Shown: positions 14,448 to 27,869 of the stretch, piece by piece
Layout: every line of letters begins with the position of its first letter
Position numbering within the stretch: position 1 is the first letter of the stretch
DNA from: Puffinus mauretanicus
Lineage: Eukaryota > Chordata > Aves > Procellariiformes > Procellariidae
NCBI GenBank assembly: GCA_023333565.1
Contig: JAJKFH010002438.1
Coordinates: 806,001 to 870,000 of the forward strand
Length of the DNA stretch: 64,000 bases
Reading direction: 5' to 3'
Translations under genes and position numbers: made by a program
The notes under the pieces: model-generated
What the model saw: the letters and a program-made list of their open reading frames with translations, nothing else
What the model was told of the DNA's origin: nothing
Databases searched by the model: none

Positions 14448-14567
14448 CGATGGGCCGGCTCCAGCCTCTGGAGGTCTCGGCACGGGGCTGGCGGGGCCCC
14501 TCGCAGCTCGGCTGCGGACAGGAGGTGGTGATGAATGTGCAACGCGGCTCCGGGATTGCGTAATCCG
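14448..14567. promoter_or_regulatory. CpG-dense patch ending in a perfect C/EBP-type site
   Basis: About 13 CpG in 120 bp. At 14555-14564 the sequence ATTGCGTAAT fits the C/EBP consensus RTTGCGYAAY exactly, inside a near-palindrome GGATTGCGTAATCC (14553-14566). Candidate intronic regulatory element only. Confidence 0.4.
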
Positions 14568-16652
14568 ATTGTAACTCAGAAACAGCAGCTGGCAGCTCCC
14601 GAAAGAGCCATCTACCACTGGAGCTCGCTACATTCCTCTCCCTGAAGTTTCACTTGAAAGCACGAGCAAAGAGGAGGGCTGGCTCGGCTCTAGAATAACC
14701 CCCCTATTTCCCTCTACTTGACACATTGCAAATCCTTACTGGTGCTGACATCCACCCTCTCCCAAACTCCCACATTTTTTAAGAACCGTTGAACCAACAA
14801 GTGCTGGGAGAACGCAGAGCCCGTGAAGCCACCTTGGCTGTGTTTTAATGCCTTCTGGAAAGATCCTAATGCAAGACAGACGTTCATGATATATTTGCAC
14901 TTGTAACTAAGCACTGGCTACCCTTGAGCTTGGCTGTAATGAGCTCTCCCCAAAATACCACACATGAAATACAGGCAAAGAGACAGGGATATTGGTTTCA
15001 GAGTTACGTGTGAAGGAAGGCAGATGTCTAGCAGCCAGAAGAAGTCAGTAGATATGATGATCCCCGTATTGCCTCCCAGCTCTGCTAATGACTGTCCACA
15101 CCTTAAAGCCAGCTAAAAGTTGTTTTGATACTCCAGTTCCGAAGTGACTCCCTCGGATACAACCAGAATGTGATTTCTGGGTACACCATGAGGTTGGAGC
15201 TGGACTGAGTTCAGTAAAAGCCACAGATGTTCAGATCTACTCAAAAATGCCAAGAAATGGAGTTTGCCCTGACCATTTCTTTTGTGTGAGGGGCTGGAGA
15301 GTGACAGATCAGAGGAGATGCTCTGCTATAGACCCAAGGCAATGAGTCTAAGACTTGCTTACATGATCAGGTAGCAATTTGGATAAGGCAACAGAAAAGA
15401 GATCAAAAGTAATGCGATAGCAGCTAAAGAACAGCTGCCATTTGTCCAACAGCCACATGTCAGCTTACACGTGCCTTTTGAAGTCAGTGGTATCATTGCT
15501 GGGCAGGTGCAAACTCAGTTTAGTTTAGACTCAGACTTAGTCTTAGGTCACTAATTTGAATACTTAAAATTAGTGAAGGCTATTGAAAATGCATGCCACA
15601 TCCTTGTGTATGCTTTTGATTGCTGAGGGAATATTTCCTAGGCATTTCAAAGCTTAATTATTCAAAGGTCTTTTCAGACAATTAGAATAAAACTGATGCA
15701 TATGTGACAATAATCAAGAAACAAGAAAATTAGAGGGATAATCCAACATAAACACCAGTTGATTCAATTACTGGGCTTAACCCCAAAGTTCTTGCTCCTC
15801 CTTGGGTCTGCAGACAGCCTTTTGCCTCTTTGTTTGGCCAACCCCAAACCCAAGTCTACTCCAGACAGCAGTGAAAGAAGAGCTCACAATGTTCCACCTC
15901 TACTGCTTATTAAAGTAGACCAATACCCTAAACTAACAAAGCCACTTTTATTGAAAAAAATCTGAAAGTGGCTTCAGCTTCCAAACTCATTTATTACTTT
16001 ATTTTTGTATGTATGACTCATCGTTCATGAGGTCTACACAAAATCATATACAGGGGAAGAGGAGAAGGGAGCCATCCTGTAATAAACTCTACATTAGCTG
16101 AAAGATAGTCCGGTATCTTCTAGTATCAAGTCCCCTCAATGTTAAATCGCAAGAAGGGGTTATATGCAGTTATACCTACTCCGTTCTGAGCTGAGTTTTG
16201 AATCTTGGACGGTGACACAGCGGATGCAGAGGTGGGTTGCCTGGACTTTAAAAATCTGGATAAGAAAACAATGAAGTTACATTAATGGCCATGACAAAGC
16301 AGGTCTGTAGGAAACGCAGATGGGCGCTCCTCAATCTTCATCCTGCCTGTGTGTTATGCATTAAACCACTACAGCGCACAAATAATTCACACACAGCATC
16401 TGCGAGGCTTGCAGAAGTTCAGAGGAAGAGGACACAGCTCTGCCCAGCTCTGACAAATTACAATCAATTCACTGTTACAGATTTTCCATGTCTTCAAGGG
16501 CAATGTGGTGTTACGGGGCACTTTCCCTCCTTGTAGTCAGCAGAGTCAAAAGCGTCCTGAAGGCTACCTCAAAAATCCCTCTCCTATTTCCCAAAAAAAA
16601 CCCCTGTAGCAACCGTGAGCAGATGTTATTCCAACCTCCCTCTCAACAGCTG

Positions 16653-16750
16653 CCGGACACCTCCGAGCGCGGGGCTGCGCCAGCAGGACCAGCCTGATGC
16701 CTCGCCGCGTCCCCGGCCGGCGGCAGGTCAGCAGCGCGCTGCAGACCTCG
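16653..16750. promoter_or_regulatory. Isolated CpG-dense patch in intron 2
   Basis: About 14 CpG in 98 bp, G+C-rich, between ordinary flanks. No exon or repeat family recognised. Confidence 0.35.
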
Positions 16751-17359
16751 ATCTCCTTCCTGCTTCTTCTTTTAAACTTCACGGTGTCAGCTGAGTTGAA
16801 CCAGTTTTCTGGATGCTTTCCCATTTCCTTAATACTTCAGCAAACAGCACTAAGAGTGCTCAGCGCACATTTTTAAAGGAACCCAGGCCTGACAAGCACT
16901 ACTTGGCTGTCGCTGCTGTGATGGAGATGTATCGGCCCTTGCTTTCCCCCTGTTTTTAAAGCTGCTCTACAGCGTGTTTTATTGCATTTGATGGGGAACT
17001 TTAAAAGGCTCCTGTTTTGAAGTGATTTTAGAAGACAGCCTCCATATGGCAATGTTTTTTCTCACTCTGACTCTCCAGCTATAGTCGAGCTTGCTAAAAT
17101 GGTGCCTTGGACAACTTCTGACTGTGCTTTCAGGGCTACTTCTTGTTCGCTCCTGTGGTTGGGCTTCCTTGTGATCACAGCTATACAAAGTTTCCCACGG
17201 CCCACAGGGAGAAAAATCCCTAAGGATGGGCTTTGGGGCAAGGACATTGAATTCTCTGCTACATGGAACATGGCCCCAAAAACCACACTTTCTGTTAACC
17301 AAACTAGAAAGTAACATGCTGACCACTTAGGTCCCATATGGGGCAATGAGGACAACAAG

Positions 17360-17600
17360 AATCGGTTCTGTTTAAACCAGATTAGATCTGATTTCCTGTA
17401 TAAAATTGTTGAAAAACATCTCTTATGCTCACCAAATTACCTCAGCAGGTGCATATCTTTCCTAGAAAAAAAGATCCAACCCCTTTTTCAGTGATGGGGA
17501 GTCCATCATGACCCCTGGCAAACTAAAGGACAGATTAATGATCTACTTCAGTTTAAAAAATTGTCATATTTAAGTTGGGTTATATTGACATATATTGCTA
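17360..17600 (-). mobile_element. Old CR1 LINE 3' relic (degenerate)
   Basis: The same order of ancient CR1 segments as in the 45.7-kb copy but more eroded: a 'gatctgatttcctgtata' segment near 17387, 'gatccaacccctttttcagtgatgg' near 17472, then 'ggagtccatcatgacccctgg' and a TTAAAAAATTGT stretch. Limits are approximate. Confidence 0.6.
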
Positions 17601-17794
17601 CCAATTGCCAGTTGCAGGTCAAAAAAAAAAAGATCTAAGGCAGAACTGTTCTGGTTTGATTTCTGAGTCAGGAAATCCTCGCTGTAATTGCAGTCTCCCA
17701 GGTAAGTCACGCGTCCCCCCGCACTCCCACCCACGCCACATCCAGGTGTTTAAGGAGGTGCTACTTTCCTCTCCAGAGAAACACGGTGGCCTCT

Positions 17795-17975
17795 AGCAAT
17801 TGCTAATTAGCACTTTGCTGATCGACGAAGCGCCGAAGAGCATTTGCTTCTGTATCGCCCGGTAACTCCGTAACCAGTAATTACATTTTTGTCAGGCTGC
17901 CAAGGTCCTCACACACACCTGCACGCTGCCCACACGGTCGTTACAAAGAGGTTTATAATAATTAATTGCAACATT
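17795..17975. promoter_or_regulatory. Homeodomain-type TAAT cluster with overlapping palindromes
   Basis: AGCAATTGCT (17795-17804) and GCTAATTAGC (17802-17811) are both perfect 10-bp palindromes sharing GCT. TAATTAC at 17878-17884 and TAATAATTAATTG at 17956-17968 follow, interleaved with several CpGs (17823-17875). The density suggests a developmental enhancer; this is inference. Confidence 0.4.
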
Positions 17976-19039
17976 CCTATCGCACATCTCCCCACCCGCT
18001 TCCAGCAGCGGCATGTAAGTCCAATGACGGGCATGTCTGATTTCCCCTCCTTGTTAACCGGGTTCACAGCATTAGAATAAAGTCAGTTAAAAGAGTCTTC
18101 TGTTTGCATCCTTTGAAGCTTTGATTCATTTTTTTCCTGACATCTTAATTTAATTCTAGGTGAGGAATCATGCTTTCTTTTCTTCTTCTTCTGTTTTCCC
18201 CTGGTTATTTGTTCACGCCTTCCTGACTAGTCTAGACAGCCCTACCACTTACAATTTTTCCGAGATGGACACTTTCCAAACTGCACGGCTCTCCTCCCAC
18301 AGAACATGGACCAAGCTTCACAAAACCAAACCTCTTCCCATGGATCACCATTTCCCCGGCTAGCAATTAACTTCCAGAGCTGAAGAGGTGGGAACTGAAG
18401 GCCGTGTAAGATATTCATCACCTCCAGGACCCTTCCCAATTTCAAAAGGCTTCTACTGTCCATGCAGCATCCCACCAAGCTGCATCCCTCGTGCTGATAT
18501 TCCTACCCCCCTCCCTACTTCGTGCTCACCCTTGGAGCCTCCCAAGCCGCTAACACTGGTGAGCCCCTGCTGCAGCGCTCCTCTTGCTGGTCTTCATGCT
18601 GCCCTTCTTTGGGAAAGGAAAAAGCCCCCTTGAAATTTTCCTTCTCCCTGATTTGCTTCTAATCTGTTTTGCATTTTATTCTTTTTTTTTTTTTTTCCAC
18701 ACCATGTTCTGTTTTTACATCCTTCTCAGTTTTCACTTTCTCTCGCAGGTTGCTGGCACCATTGACATCCATCTGCACTTAATCTTTTTGGGGTTAGGTC
18801 TTACACACAAATATTTGCTTTCCCTGTTGGCATTTCCAGCAGTCTAGGCAAAACTTTGAAATTTCCCTGTGGCAATAGCAGTGGGAGGTCCCAGACAGTC
18901 AGGGAAGGGGCTTTACTCCCTCTTTTCTCATGGACTTGCATCGCAGAGCATTTGTGGTAGCTGATTCCCATCCAGGATAAGACAGAAACAACCTCCTTTG
19001 AGGCTCAGACATCAAGCGTGGGCTGTAACCTTGAGTCCT

Positions 19040-19450
19040 GCGCTGTGAGAGGATATAGGATAGAGGTCTACACAATCACGAGTGCCAGGGAGGGAGTAAA
19101 TAGAGACTGACAGCATCTTCCAGCAGAAGAACTGGGGGTATCAGATGATATAGTAGGAACCAGGTTCAAGGCAATCAAAAAGTGCTGATTCTCAAGAGGA
19201 GGCTGGACAGCTTCATGGAAGATAAACCCACTGAAAGTCACTGAATGTACAGAAACAACTAAATATATGGAAATTACTTCACCACAGAGAGTCCTTCACC
19301 TGAAAACACTGGAGGCTGGGAGAGCATCAGCAGGAACCACCGTATATCATTACCCTCTTCTTTCACTCTTCCTTGGATACCTGATTTAGATATTTGTTGG
19401 TATGCTGTGGGTCTTGAGGGGCATGGGGGAATGCTGGCAGTCTTTTACTG
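19040..19450 (+). mobile_element. Old CR1-type LINE 3' relic, sense orientation
   Basis: Plus-strand segments resemble the end of ORF2 and 3' UTR of ancient CR1 elements: 'gatagaggtctacacaatcacgag' (about 19061), 'agaactgggggtatcagatgat' (about 19127), 'aggaaccaggttcaaggcaatcaaaa' (about 19154), 'ggctggacagcttcatgg' (about 19201), then an eroded 3' UTR with 'ctggaggctgggagagcatcag' (about 19312). A block between the fourth segment and the preceding one appears deleted. Limits approximate. Confidence 0.65.
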
Positions 19451-22400
19451 TATGTGAAGAAACTAGTGCAACTGGTTCATTTCAGCTCTTTCACAGCCAG
19501 GCAGATGGCAAGGACCATTTCAGCTCTGAAGCTCACTTTTGCCTGGTACTCCCCTGGGTCACCACTGACCAGGTACGGGTGCCAGATGTAGGCAACCTGA
19601 TTTTCACATCATGCTTGTTCGTCTCGATCCACGGACTTTGTGTCCTTCCTCCTTGCTTCCTTCTTCTTTGCCATCAATGGGAAATAGTTTATTGCCAATT
19701 TTAGAAGGCAGGGCTGGGAACGGGTGCTGGAAGCGAGCTCCCACCTCCTGGGAGATGCGGTGGGGGCAACCACTTGCACGACCCAACAGGGCCTGTGAAA
19801 ATCCCTTAAGGGTCACTAAAGTCACCCCTCGTTAGCACTGGAGGAAAACCCATCCCTCTGCCTTCCTAACAAACTCATCTCATGGACTGCTTGGAAGCTG
19901 GCTTTGGTTGGCTCAAGGATATTAACTGAAGAAACTCATGCACATTTCACCTTGATGGAAGCTTTTGAGAATGATTTTAAGAAAGTTATGTTTCCTACTC
20001 TTGTCTTCTGTTGTCTTTCCACCTCTAAACATTTGTGTGTGACACATCAGGAAACATGAGTCATCTTGATTTATTAATGGCACACCAGTTTGCTGCTTGC
20101 AACTATGTCTGAACATCTCATCCCAGAAAATCGAAACAGCCATAAATGAGGTCCTGAACGGAGACTTTCATCTCCAGAAGGTCCTACTTGGCTCCCCCTG
20201 GAAATTAGGCAGATGAAGGAGGAGTGGCCATGAAGAAACACTTACCAAAAGCCCCCCCGGCTCACCTACAGCTCCAAACTGCACTGCTCTTTAGTATTTT
20301 TCTCTTATTGCCATAATTTGCAGTATTTTTTTTTATCAGTAAACTATATCGCTGTTCCCATGTCAAACGAGAGCATGGCCTCCCAAGCAGATAATTTGGT
20401 TTCCAACACAAGAGAGGAGAAACTCCAGGACCAGAGGTGGGGTGAGACCTCTGTGGTTGATGAACCTCTGTTGATTTCCCATCCCTGAACTCTCAGGCAT
20501 TAAACTGCTCATCGGGTTTTTCTGGCATCTCTTGGGGAAAGACATTTTGCCTTTCCATGTCACTCTGCCCAGGTTAACAGTAGTTAAATATTTACCTGAA
20601 CTCCTGGGAATTTCTGAAGGCCAGTGCTGTTCTGGGGAGGGGTACTGATAAAAGCTGACCTTTGGTGGATGAGGCTGGTCTCCTCTGGATCCCGTTATTG
20701 TTGGCAGGAGGAGAAGCCCCTCCAGAAAAGCACTGAGAAGAGACGCCTGGCTGAGGGCATGGAGCAACCCGCTCCACTGCTGCACATGGAGCTCCACCAG
20801 CGAGCGCCTACGCAGGACTCCAGCCCCTGGGTTTGCTATCGCAGCTTTCCTTTATGGCCCTCGGCAGAGGAAAAGCGATGCTGAAGCACCTCGCAAATTC
20901 TGGGCACTGTCTTGGTGGTTTCTCAGAAAGTTCCCTTATGCAGTGCCTCCAATTCACTTTCGATTTCACTTTGTGAAGTTTCTGAAGGGTGAGATCATCA
21001 CTTAATGGGCATGATGCCATGCCAGGTAAAAATGTGCTTTCTCCACCTCACTGGCACTCCAGGCCCAAGTTCCTTTTTACTAGAACAGCACTTAAACCCA
21101 TACAAAACCAAAAGCCTTCAAGAGTACTGTGATTTTTTTTGCATGATTGCTTTGATTCTTCAAGCCAAGTCCATTCAAAACTTTTTTGAGATGAGCGGAA
21201 AAAAATACTATTTATAGACCTTTGTTCCCCTTCATGTCCTCCAGGTCTGGATCCAGCTCTAGATTAGACACCTGACTCTAAGGAGATGATCCAGTTGTCC
21301 CTACCCTCATTTCAGGTGGTGTGCATTTGCAGGCGGGTTCCTACCCACCATCTGCCACTGCAGATGGTTTAGAGTTTTCCACAAGTCCTGTGACGTATCT
21401 GCCAGCCCTGCACAAAGGTTTTGGCCAGCCTAGGGCATTTCAAACGGCATGAGGATCCTATGGTTAGGTAACCGGATCCTGCTCTAGGTGTCTACAAGGT
21501 AGGTATTAATGTATGAGTGAGGTTGTCTAAGAAATCCTTTGTCCAACAAGCCCTGACCCCTGCAGCATCCACCATCCCAGCAACCCATCACCTGAGGAGC
21601 CTGCAGCTGAAAGCCTGAGGATCAGCCCAGCTAAGCAAACCCGTGCTTAGAGCAAATCACATTCATTTTTCTTAACTGCATGTCCTTGAAATGTTTAAGT
21701 TTACTGTATTGCTAGGCCTTTGTGTTAAACACGGCATGACTCACTGTTCCCTTCAAGCGGTCGACCAGACCTTGAGACTACTGCAACTACTAGGTTAATT
21801 GATCCTTTAATTTAGAAAGATGATGCTCAAGCTTCTTAGAGCTGGTTGGATCTTCTACTTCAGCTCTCCCCAGAAACGGGGCCATGTAAGGAATGACAAA
21901 TTCTAAATAATGGTTTGAGGCAATATAAATCGATACGGTGTTTTAGTTCCTGACAAGAGCAAATCTTCCCAGGATCATTGGTATCGTTCAGGCACCATGC
22001 CACTGCTTGCTTCATCATGGCAAGAGACACGATCTATCTCCTGCCCTTTGCCTTTTCCAGAAATGGAGAGTTTTCCACAAAAACGTCTCCTCTGTCTGGC
22101 ATGGGGCAATCCTCTATTCAAACCCCACAAACAGAAGCAACATTGTGGTTGGCTTGGCTGGTTCTTCTGCACGGCATCTTTAGTTTTCTCCAGCCCAAAA
22201 GTGCCCAAAGTGCCTCACACCAATTTCTTCCATCTCAACCACAGATCACACACTTCTCAAATTACAGGCGCAGGCTCAGGAGGAGGAGAAAGTGGACTAT
22301 ATTTCTTAACACATGATTCCTCTTCCTTTAAAGTCAGTGTGAGTTTCAGTGGATACGGGACAAGATCCCAAACTGCTTCCACCAAGTAGACAGTACAGAG

Positions 22401-25400
22401 CACAGTAGATTTGGCTACTCGATGGATTGCTTCATTTAAATATAATTTGATTTCCATTTCAAACTTTCAAAATTAAACCAGTACATATCTTGCACTTCTT
22501 TCGTAGCCCCAACTTTTATTCTCTACTTTTTCCTCAGAAGACACTATTTTGCATCAATTCAGGGCTTCCAATACTGAAGCACCTGTCAAAAGGACTCCTA
22601 TACTCCACTCTGCTGTTGGCTGCAGCGCTTTACAGCCCTGTATGCAATGAAATTCAGTCTTTACTCACATTTTGGGAGCAATACTGAAGAAGACAAGCTC
22701 CCTAGCTCCTTTCAACTACTACTTAGAAAAATCCAACCAAGAAGCCAATCCCAAACCAGAATATTTATATCTAAAATGCATGGAAAAAATAAGTTCAGAG
22801 TCCCATCTAGAGTATATACTCGGAGACCACATAGAAAAAGCCCTAAAATCAATGTTGAAGTAATTCAGACCGCCCCATGTAAGAAGGTCGTCTTACATGA
22901 TGGTTCCAACAACGTTGCCTGGATTAGAAAGCTTATTCCGGTTGTTATTGCAAGCTTTGGAGTCTAAGGTTTTCTACGGTCAGAGACATTGTTCCCTTTT
23001 GATAAAGTATTGATAACATGTGTCCTCTTTTTCTCTTTTCCTAACACCATTTTGAAAAATGATTTTAGTTTTATTTACACATTTTGCACCATTTCCTAAA
23101 TCAGTCTGTAATTGACCACAAGCATTTAAAAAAAGGGGGCCAGGGGCTTTGGAATCTAAAAGCACAAGGAATTACTTTAAAGCAATTTAGAAGATTGGAT
23201 TTAAATCCACAAAATAAAACTCAACATCTTACACGCATTCAGCAAATCTTATCCAAAAGGCTTTGTGAGCTAGAAGATAAAGGCTCCAAAATGTATCATA
23301 AGCTCCAGCCAAATTCAAGCCACCTGCTCCATACAGCAATAGATATGGAAGGAGGACCCAGGCAGGCTGCAGTTCTTGTTTCAAACTCTCAACTTTTCCA
23401 GAATCCACTGAATCTAAGCCCAGAATTGCTAAATCCAGGAAAAGCAGACAGTGAGACAGAGGCATGGTCATGGTCAGGGTGTTGTAGCATAAATGCTCCA
23501 GGACCATGTCAGTGCCTCTTAGTCCCTAATAAGCCCATATGGGGCCAAGGCGAGACCACAATGTGAGCTCAAAAGAGCTTAAGACTTTAGCACTCAAACA
23601 TCTGCCTTCTCACCATACTCCGATATGACAGAGGATACTGCCCTAACTACGCAGGAAGGTCTTGCAGCTATGGCACTGAAGATCTGGAGCTCAGCACCAG
23701 AAATGGCCTTTACCTCTCGGAGAAAGCCACCCATTGCTTCTTATGTGGGTTTTCAGTGAAGCCTTTTTACTTAGGACTCATACGAGCCCATACCATGTTT
23801 TATGTGCCACAAGATGCACATTCATTAACCTGTCACTTCAGTATCGGTTTAGGCATTAGTGCTGCAAAGCAGAGGACACAATGCTGCTATCACGTACAAT
23901 GCTCGGTTTTCTCAAGCATTTCTGTAAGTAGTATTTCTGTTGGCAATTCTCACAAGTAAAAAGCTAAGTAAGACATGGTACAGATTTCAGCTCACAGACC
24001 AAGACACTTCAATTCAGATGTCAACAAGTAGCTGTCTATAAAGATCAGTGTCTTGAGTTTTCATAAGTCAGTGGCGATCTAGAGCCCAAACAAGGTGTCT
24101 AGCTCCTTCTTGGACAGCTTAGTGCGCCTAAGACATCTGCAGAGGACCATTGTTTGGTCAGCTGAATTGCTCTCTATCCTCTTTTGTTTGCACTGCCTAG
24201 AAGTGTGATTCAGCTGCCTACCCTGGGACACTTAGTGCCACCTGAAATGCCTGTGTGGTCTCCAGCTGCCCTTGGAGAAGGTGATGTTTCAGTGATGAAC
24301 AGCAGGTTTCCTGCTCTTCCTGGTCTTGTGCCCTGTCTCTCAGATCCCCTTCGGCATCTCAAATGGTAACAAGCACCTACTTCAGGCAGCTGGATTGCTT
24401 CCGTAAGGTAGGCATCCCAGTCTGACTGCTGATTCCCACCCAGGGGTGGAACTGCCAGTGACACCCAGCCAGCTTTATCTCTTAACTTTCTGGGCTTGAG
24501 GGTGGAAAAAAGGAAAAACTTTTTTTTTTTTTCTTTTAGTGGTTTCCCTTATTAGAAAAAGGCATGTTACACTAACTGAAAGCACATTTCTAAGATGTTG
24601 AATAGGAGAATACCACATTTGAACATCTGCTTGGTGCCGGTGACCTCCTAGGGTAGACAGAGATGAACCTCTTGCTGAAAGCACAGGACAAGTCTGCAAC
24701 AACCTCTGTTCTGCTCTTGGAGTCCCAAATTGCTCTGAATCCTCATTTAGCTAGATTGAGAACTTGCCTCCCCTCCCTCCATCCACTGTCCGCCTGTACC
24801 ACTGCCCACAAGGACTGCCTGCATCTTTCCAAAAAAAAAAAGAAAAGAAAATTCCCTAGGATCTATAGAGGAAGGGACAAGATACTGCCCCTGATAAATA
24901 CTGAGAGCAAACATTAACACTGCAACAGTCACGTTCCCAGCTCGGTAGTTGTGGGGTTGAGATCGACCCTGGACACTGTCAATGTGTATGTTAATGTTTA
25001 GATAGGTGTGGACTTAGGAGCAGGTTAGAGTACACAATTAGCCCTGGGCAAGCCTGAGATCTCTCCATTTCAAAACATAGGAAATGCTGTAAATACCATA
25101 GCAAATGCAATTACCAGAGCGTGATAAACACCACTTCGTTAGCAGGAACCACGGGAGGCTTCTCCCGTTTCAGACATTTCTGACAATGAGGAGGAATGAG
25201 AGGTCGATCCTGAAGTCTGAAAACACAGAACAGGCAGGCAAGTACCTCAGGGATGCCTCCAGTCTGGGATTTTGTTTCTAGCCCTTCTCTGTCCTAACGC
25301 TGTGATGGAGGGAGCCTGCTCCTTCACATCCTCAACATCTGTAATGTGTTTCGGGAGCAACCACCGTCCGTAAGGAGCGGGATGCATTCCAGCGGCTCCA

Positions 25401-26189
25401 GAGTGCCACTGACTTGGAAGCGCCAGGACATTTCCCGTCAGTATTTCAGCTGCTTCTAGACATGGGTTAAATATAGGAGGGTTTTGTCACTGGATGTGGG
25501 TTTGAGCCATTTTTATTGCAGCGGGAAAGATTTGAGCATAAAACATTATTTCCAGGATACATTTAATCTACAGTTTCGCACCTTTGGGAAAAGAACCAAG
25601 AATCACATTTGTTCCCCTGCCCTTTGAAATCGAGACTTGAGAAAACACAGGCTTAATTAGGATTTCAAGGGACAGATCATGAAGTGTTCACTGAACTCAG
25701 ACAAAATGTGCCTGAGCCTAAACCATGTAAAAGGGCAGAAACCCAATCACCAATGGCAGCAACAACCCATCCCTGGGGTCTTCTTAAAACTGTTCGTTTC
25801 CAATCCATGGGCTTTTCCCAACATCAGCATTCATGTCCAACATGGTTGTAGCTGGCTGAAGGTCCCAGGGAACTTGCAAATCATTTTTAGAAAAATTCAC
25901 CTCCAGCTTGTCTTTTCGAATCCAGCTGATGGAGGTGGGCTGTGGATGCCATCTGGTACCTTCTGGAGCTGCTCAGCCACAGCGTGGGGAATTAAACCCT
26001 CTCCAGAGGGAGCAAGTCACTGCTGTCACCACAGCCATCCAGTTTGAGGGATGAGAAGCGGTCAGGGACAGAGTACTCTGAAAACCCTATATAGTCCCTC
26101 CCAGAGCCACGTCATGACCTGTGCGATGGATCTTCCTCCAGAGGCAGACAGCAAAAGGGGAGTGTCTTGTACTGACTAAGAGACCCACC

Positions 26190-26430
26190 TCAATCTCCCA
26201 GTTTGACCCAAGCCTTGTAAATGATGGAGATTTCACCACATCAGTTGGCTACATATTTTGGTGGATTATTTCCTCATTTCCTATTTCCATGTTATTTTGA
26301 TTTTCTCTCATTTACGTCTGTTATTTTTTCTTTGTCTCTACTTACAGATACCTCCCCAACAGAGGTACTTACAGACCAAGAATAAGCTGCCTGTTTCCTT
26401 CCAACAGATTAGCCACGTACACAGAGATTC
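26190..26430 (-). mobile_element. Old CR1 LINE 3' relic (degenerate)
   Basis: Contains 'gatggagatttcaccacatca' (about 26225), 'gtggattatttcctcatttcc' (about 26262), 'tttgtctctacttacag' (about 26331) and 'gaggtacttacagacc' (about 26362), in the order expected for an ancient CR1 3' region in reverse orientation. Strong divergence; limits approximate. Confidence 0.55.
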
Positions 26431-27299
26431 CCACTTTAAGGCATCTTACATAGACCATGAATAAACCCATCTGAGACCTCAGAGCTCTTTTAAAGCACAG
26501 GCTGGCATCTGGCAGAGTTCCCCCATGGCCACTGTGGCTAAGCCCCTTCCTCATTATCCCTCCTTCCACACCCCAAGATGATACTTTTAAGGTGGAAAAG
26601 AGCTTTCCTGCTCTGCAATGAAATGGAAGATTTTGAGTGGACGTGGCTGCTATGTTCACGCTTCAAAGGCTCTGAAACAGGACTTCTTTACTCATGTAAT
26701 GGAAATGGGGACTTACAGCATCTGAATTTCTATTCCTATCCTCAGCCAACGTCAGTACAAGTTTTTCCTCCATTTTGACTTTCCTTCCTTTCTCTCCCCG
26801 ACTACCATCCAGTTATGCAACTAACTGAATTTTTTCTACAATAAAACATGTAATCAAAAACATCCAGAAGAACATAATTGTGTTCAAACCCTGTCTAAAG
26901 GAAAGATAAAAAGCAAGCCAAACAAATGAACGTGCTCTAAAACGGGTTTACAGTGAAGACAAATGGAGGTGATAAACTCATTGAGTTTTGAGGCAATGAA
27001 GAGGACACACGTCACCGTCTACCTGAAGAAGGAAGCCAGGCTTCGTACCACCAACGTGCTTTGGTTTGAACAAACAACCAAACCCCAGTTGCTCATGTGT
27101 CACCCATCTGAACACATCTCCTTACTCAAAGTACGGCACTGCCTGTGCAACCAGGTTGGAAGACGCAGAGGGGGAAGGGTACAGGATTTATACAAATAAG
27201 ATTTACAGACAGAAAAAGTGTTCAGACAGTTGTTTCTAATCCCATTGGGGATAAATCCTGGGTCAAAGACAATTGTCTCCACTAGATTAGGATACAGAG

Positions 27300-27400
27300 C
27301 CTAAATTGTCTGCCTCGCTTTTACCACCCACAGAAGGGGAATAGTTCTCCTGCTACCCCTGCATGGTGATAAAGATGAGTCAGTTCGAGGATGACAGTCC
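27300..27400 (+). mobile_element. Possible MIR-type SINE core fragment
   Basis: 'gtctgcctcgcttttaccacccacagaaggggaatag' (27308-27344) resembles the MIR core, and the following 'gataaagatgagtcagt' resembles its downstream part. Divergence is high and the call tentative. Confidence 0.4.
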
Positions 27401-27869
27401 CAAGTACTAGCTTGCATTTTAGTCCCACATCTTGTCTCAATATAAAACACTGTATTGACATTCCCCTTTGCAGTAGCTAGTACTTCTGCTGGTTCCCCAC
27501 TGACCTAGGAAATGCAAAAATACTGCAGAACAAGTCCAGTAAGTGCTTTCAGATCTCAGGAAATTTTTTTTTGCTTGCTTGCTCTTAATTTTTTTTGGGC
27601 AGAAATTCAGACCTGGCTTTCTAGCCGTATTATTTCCCCTTTGCATTATAACAATGTCATGGAAACTTGCTTCTCCCTCAGTATGTTTTTCCCTACCGTC
27701 ATTCACTTTACAGATAACTGGACTAACAGTTGTAGCAGTGTTCTTCCAAAAAAAAAAAAAAACCCGCAAATTGGGGCAGCAAAAGGAGGTAGTCACTGCA
27801 TCAGCTGCCAGAGACACCTGCAACGATTTGAGCAGCAACCAGCTGTAATCGGTCACACTGAAACTTCAT

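Noticed and set aside
24207..24396. Inverted arms GATTCAGCTGCCT / AGGCAGCTGGATT about 165 bp apart
   Set aside because: 11 of 13 bases pair, which might be the relic of a DNA transposon, but there is no target-site duplication and the arms are short.
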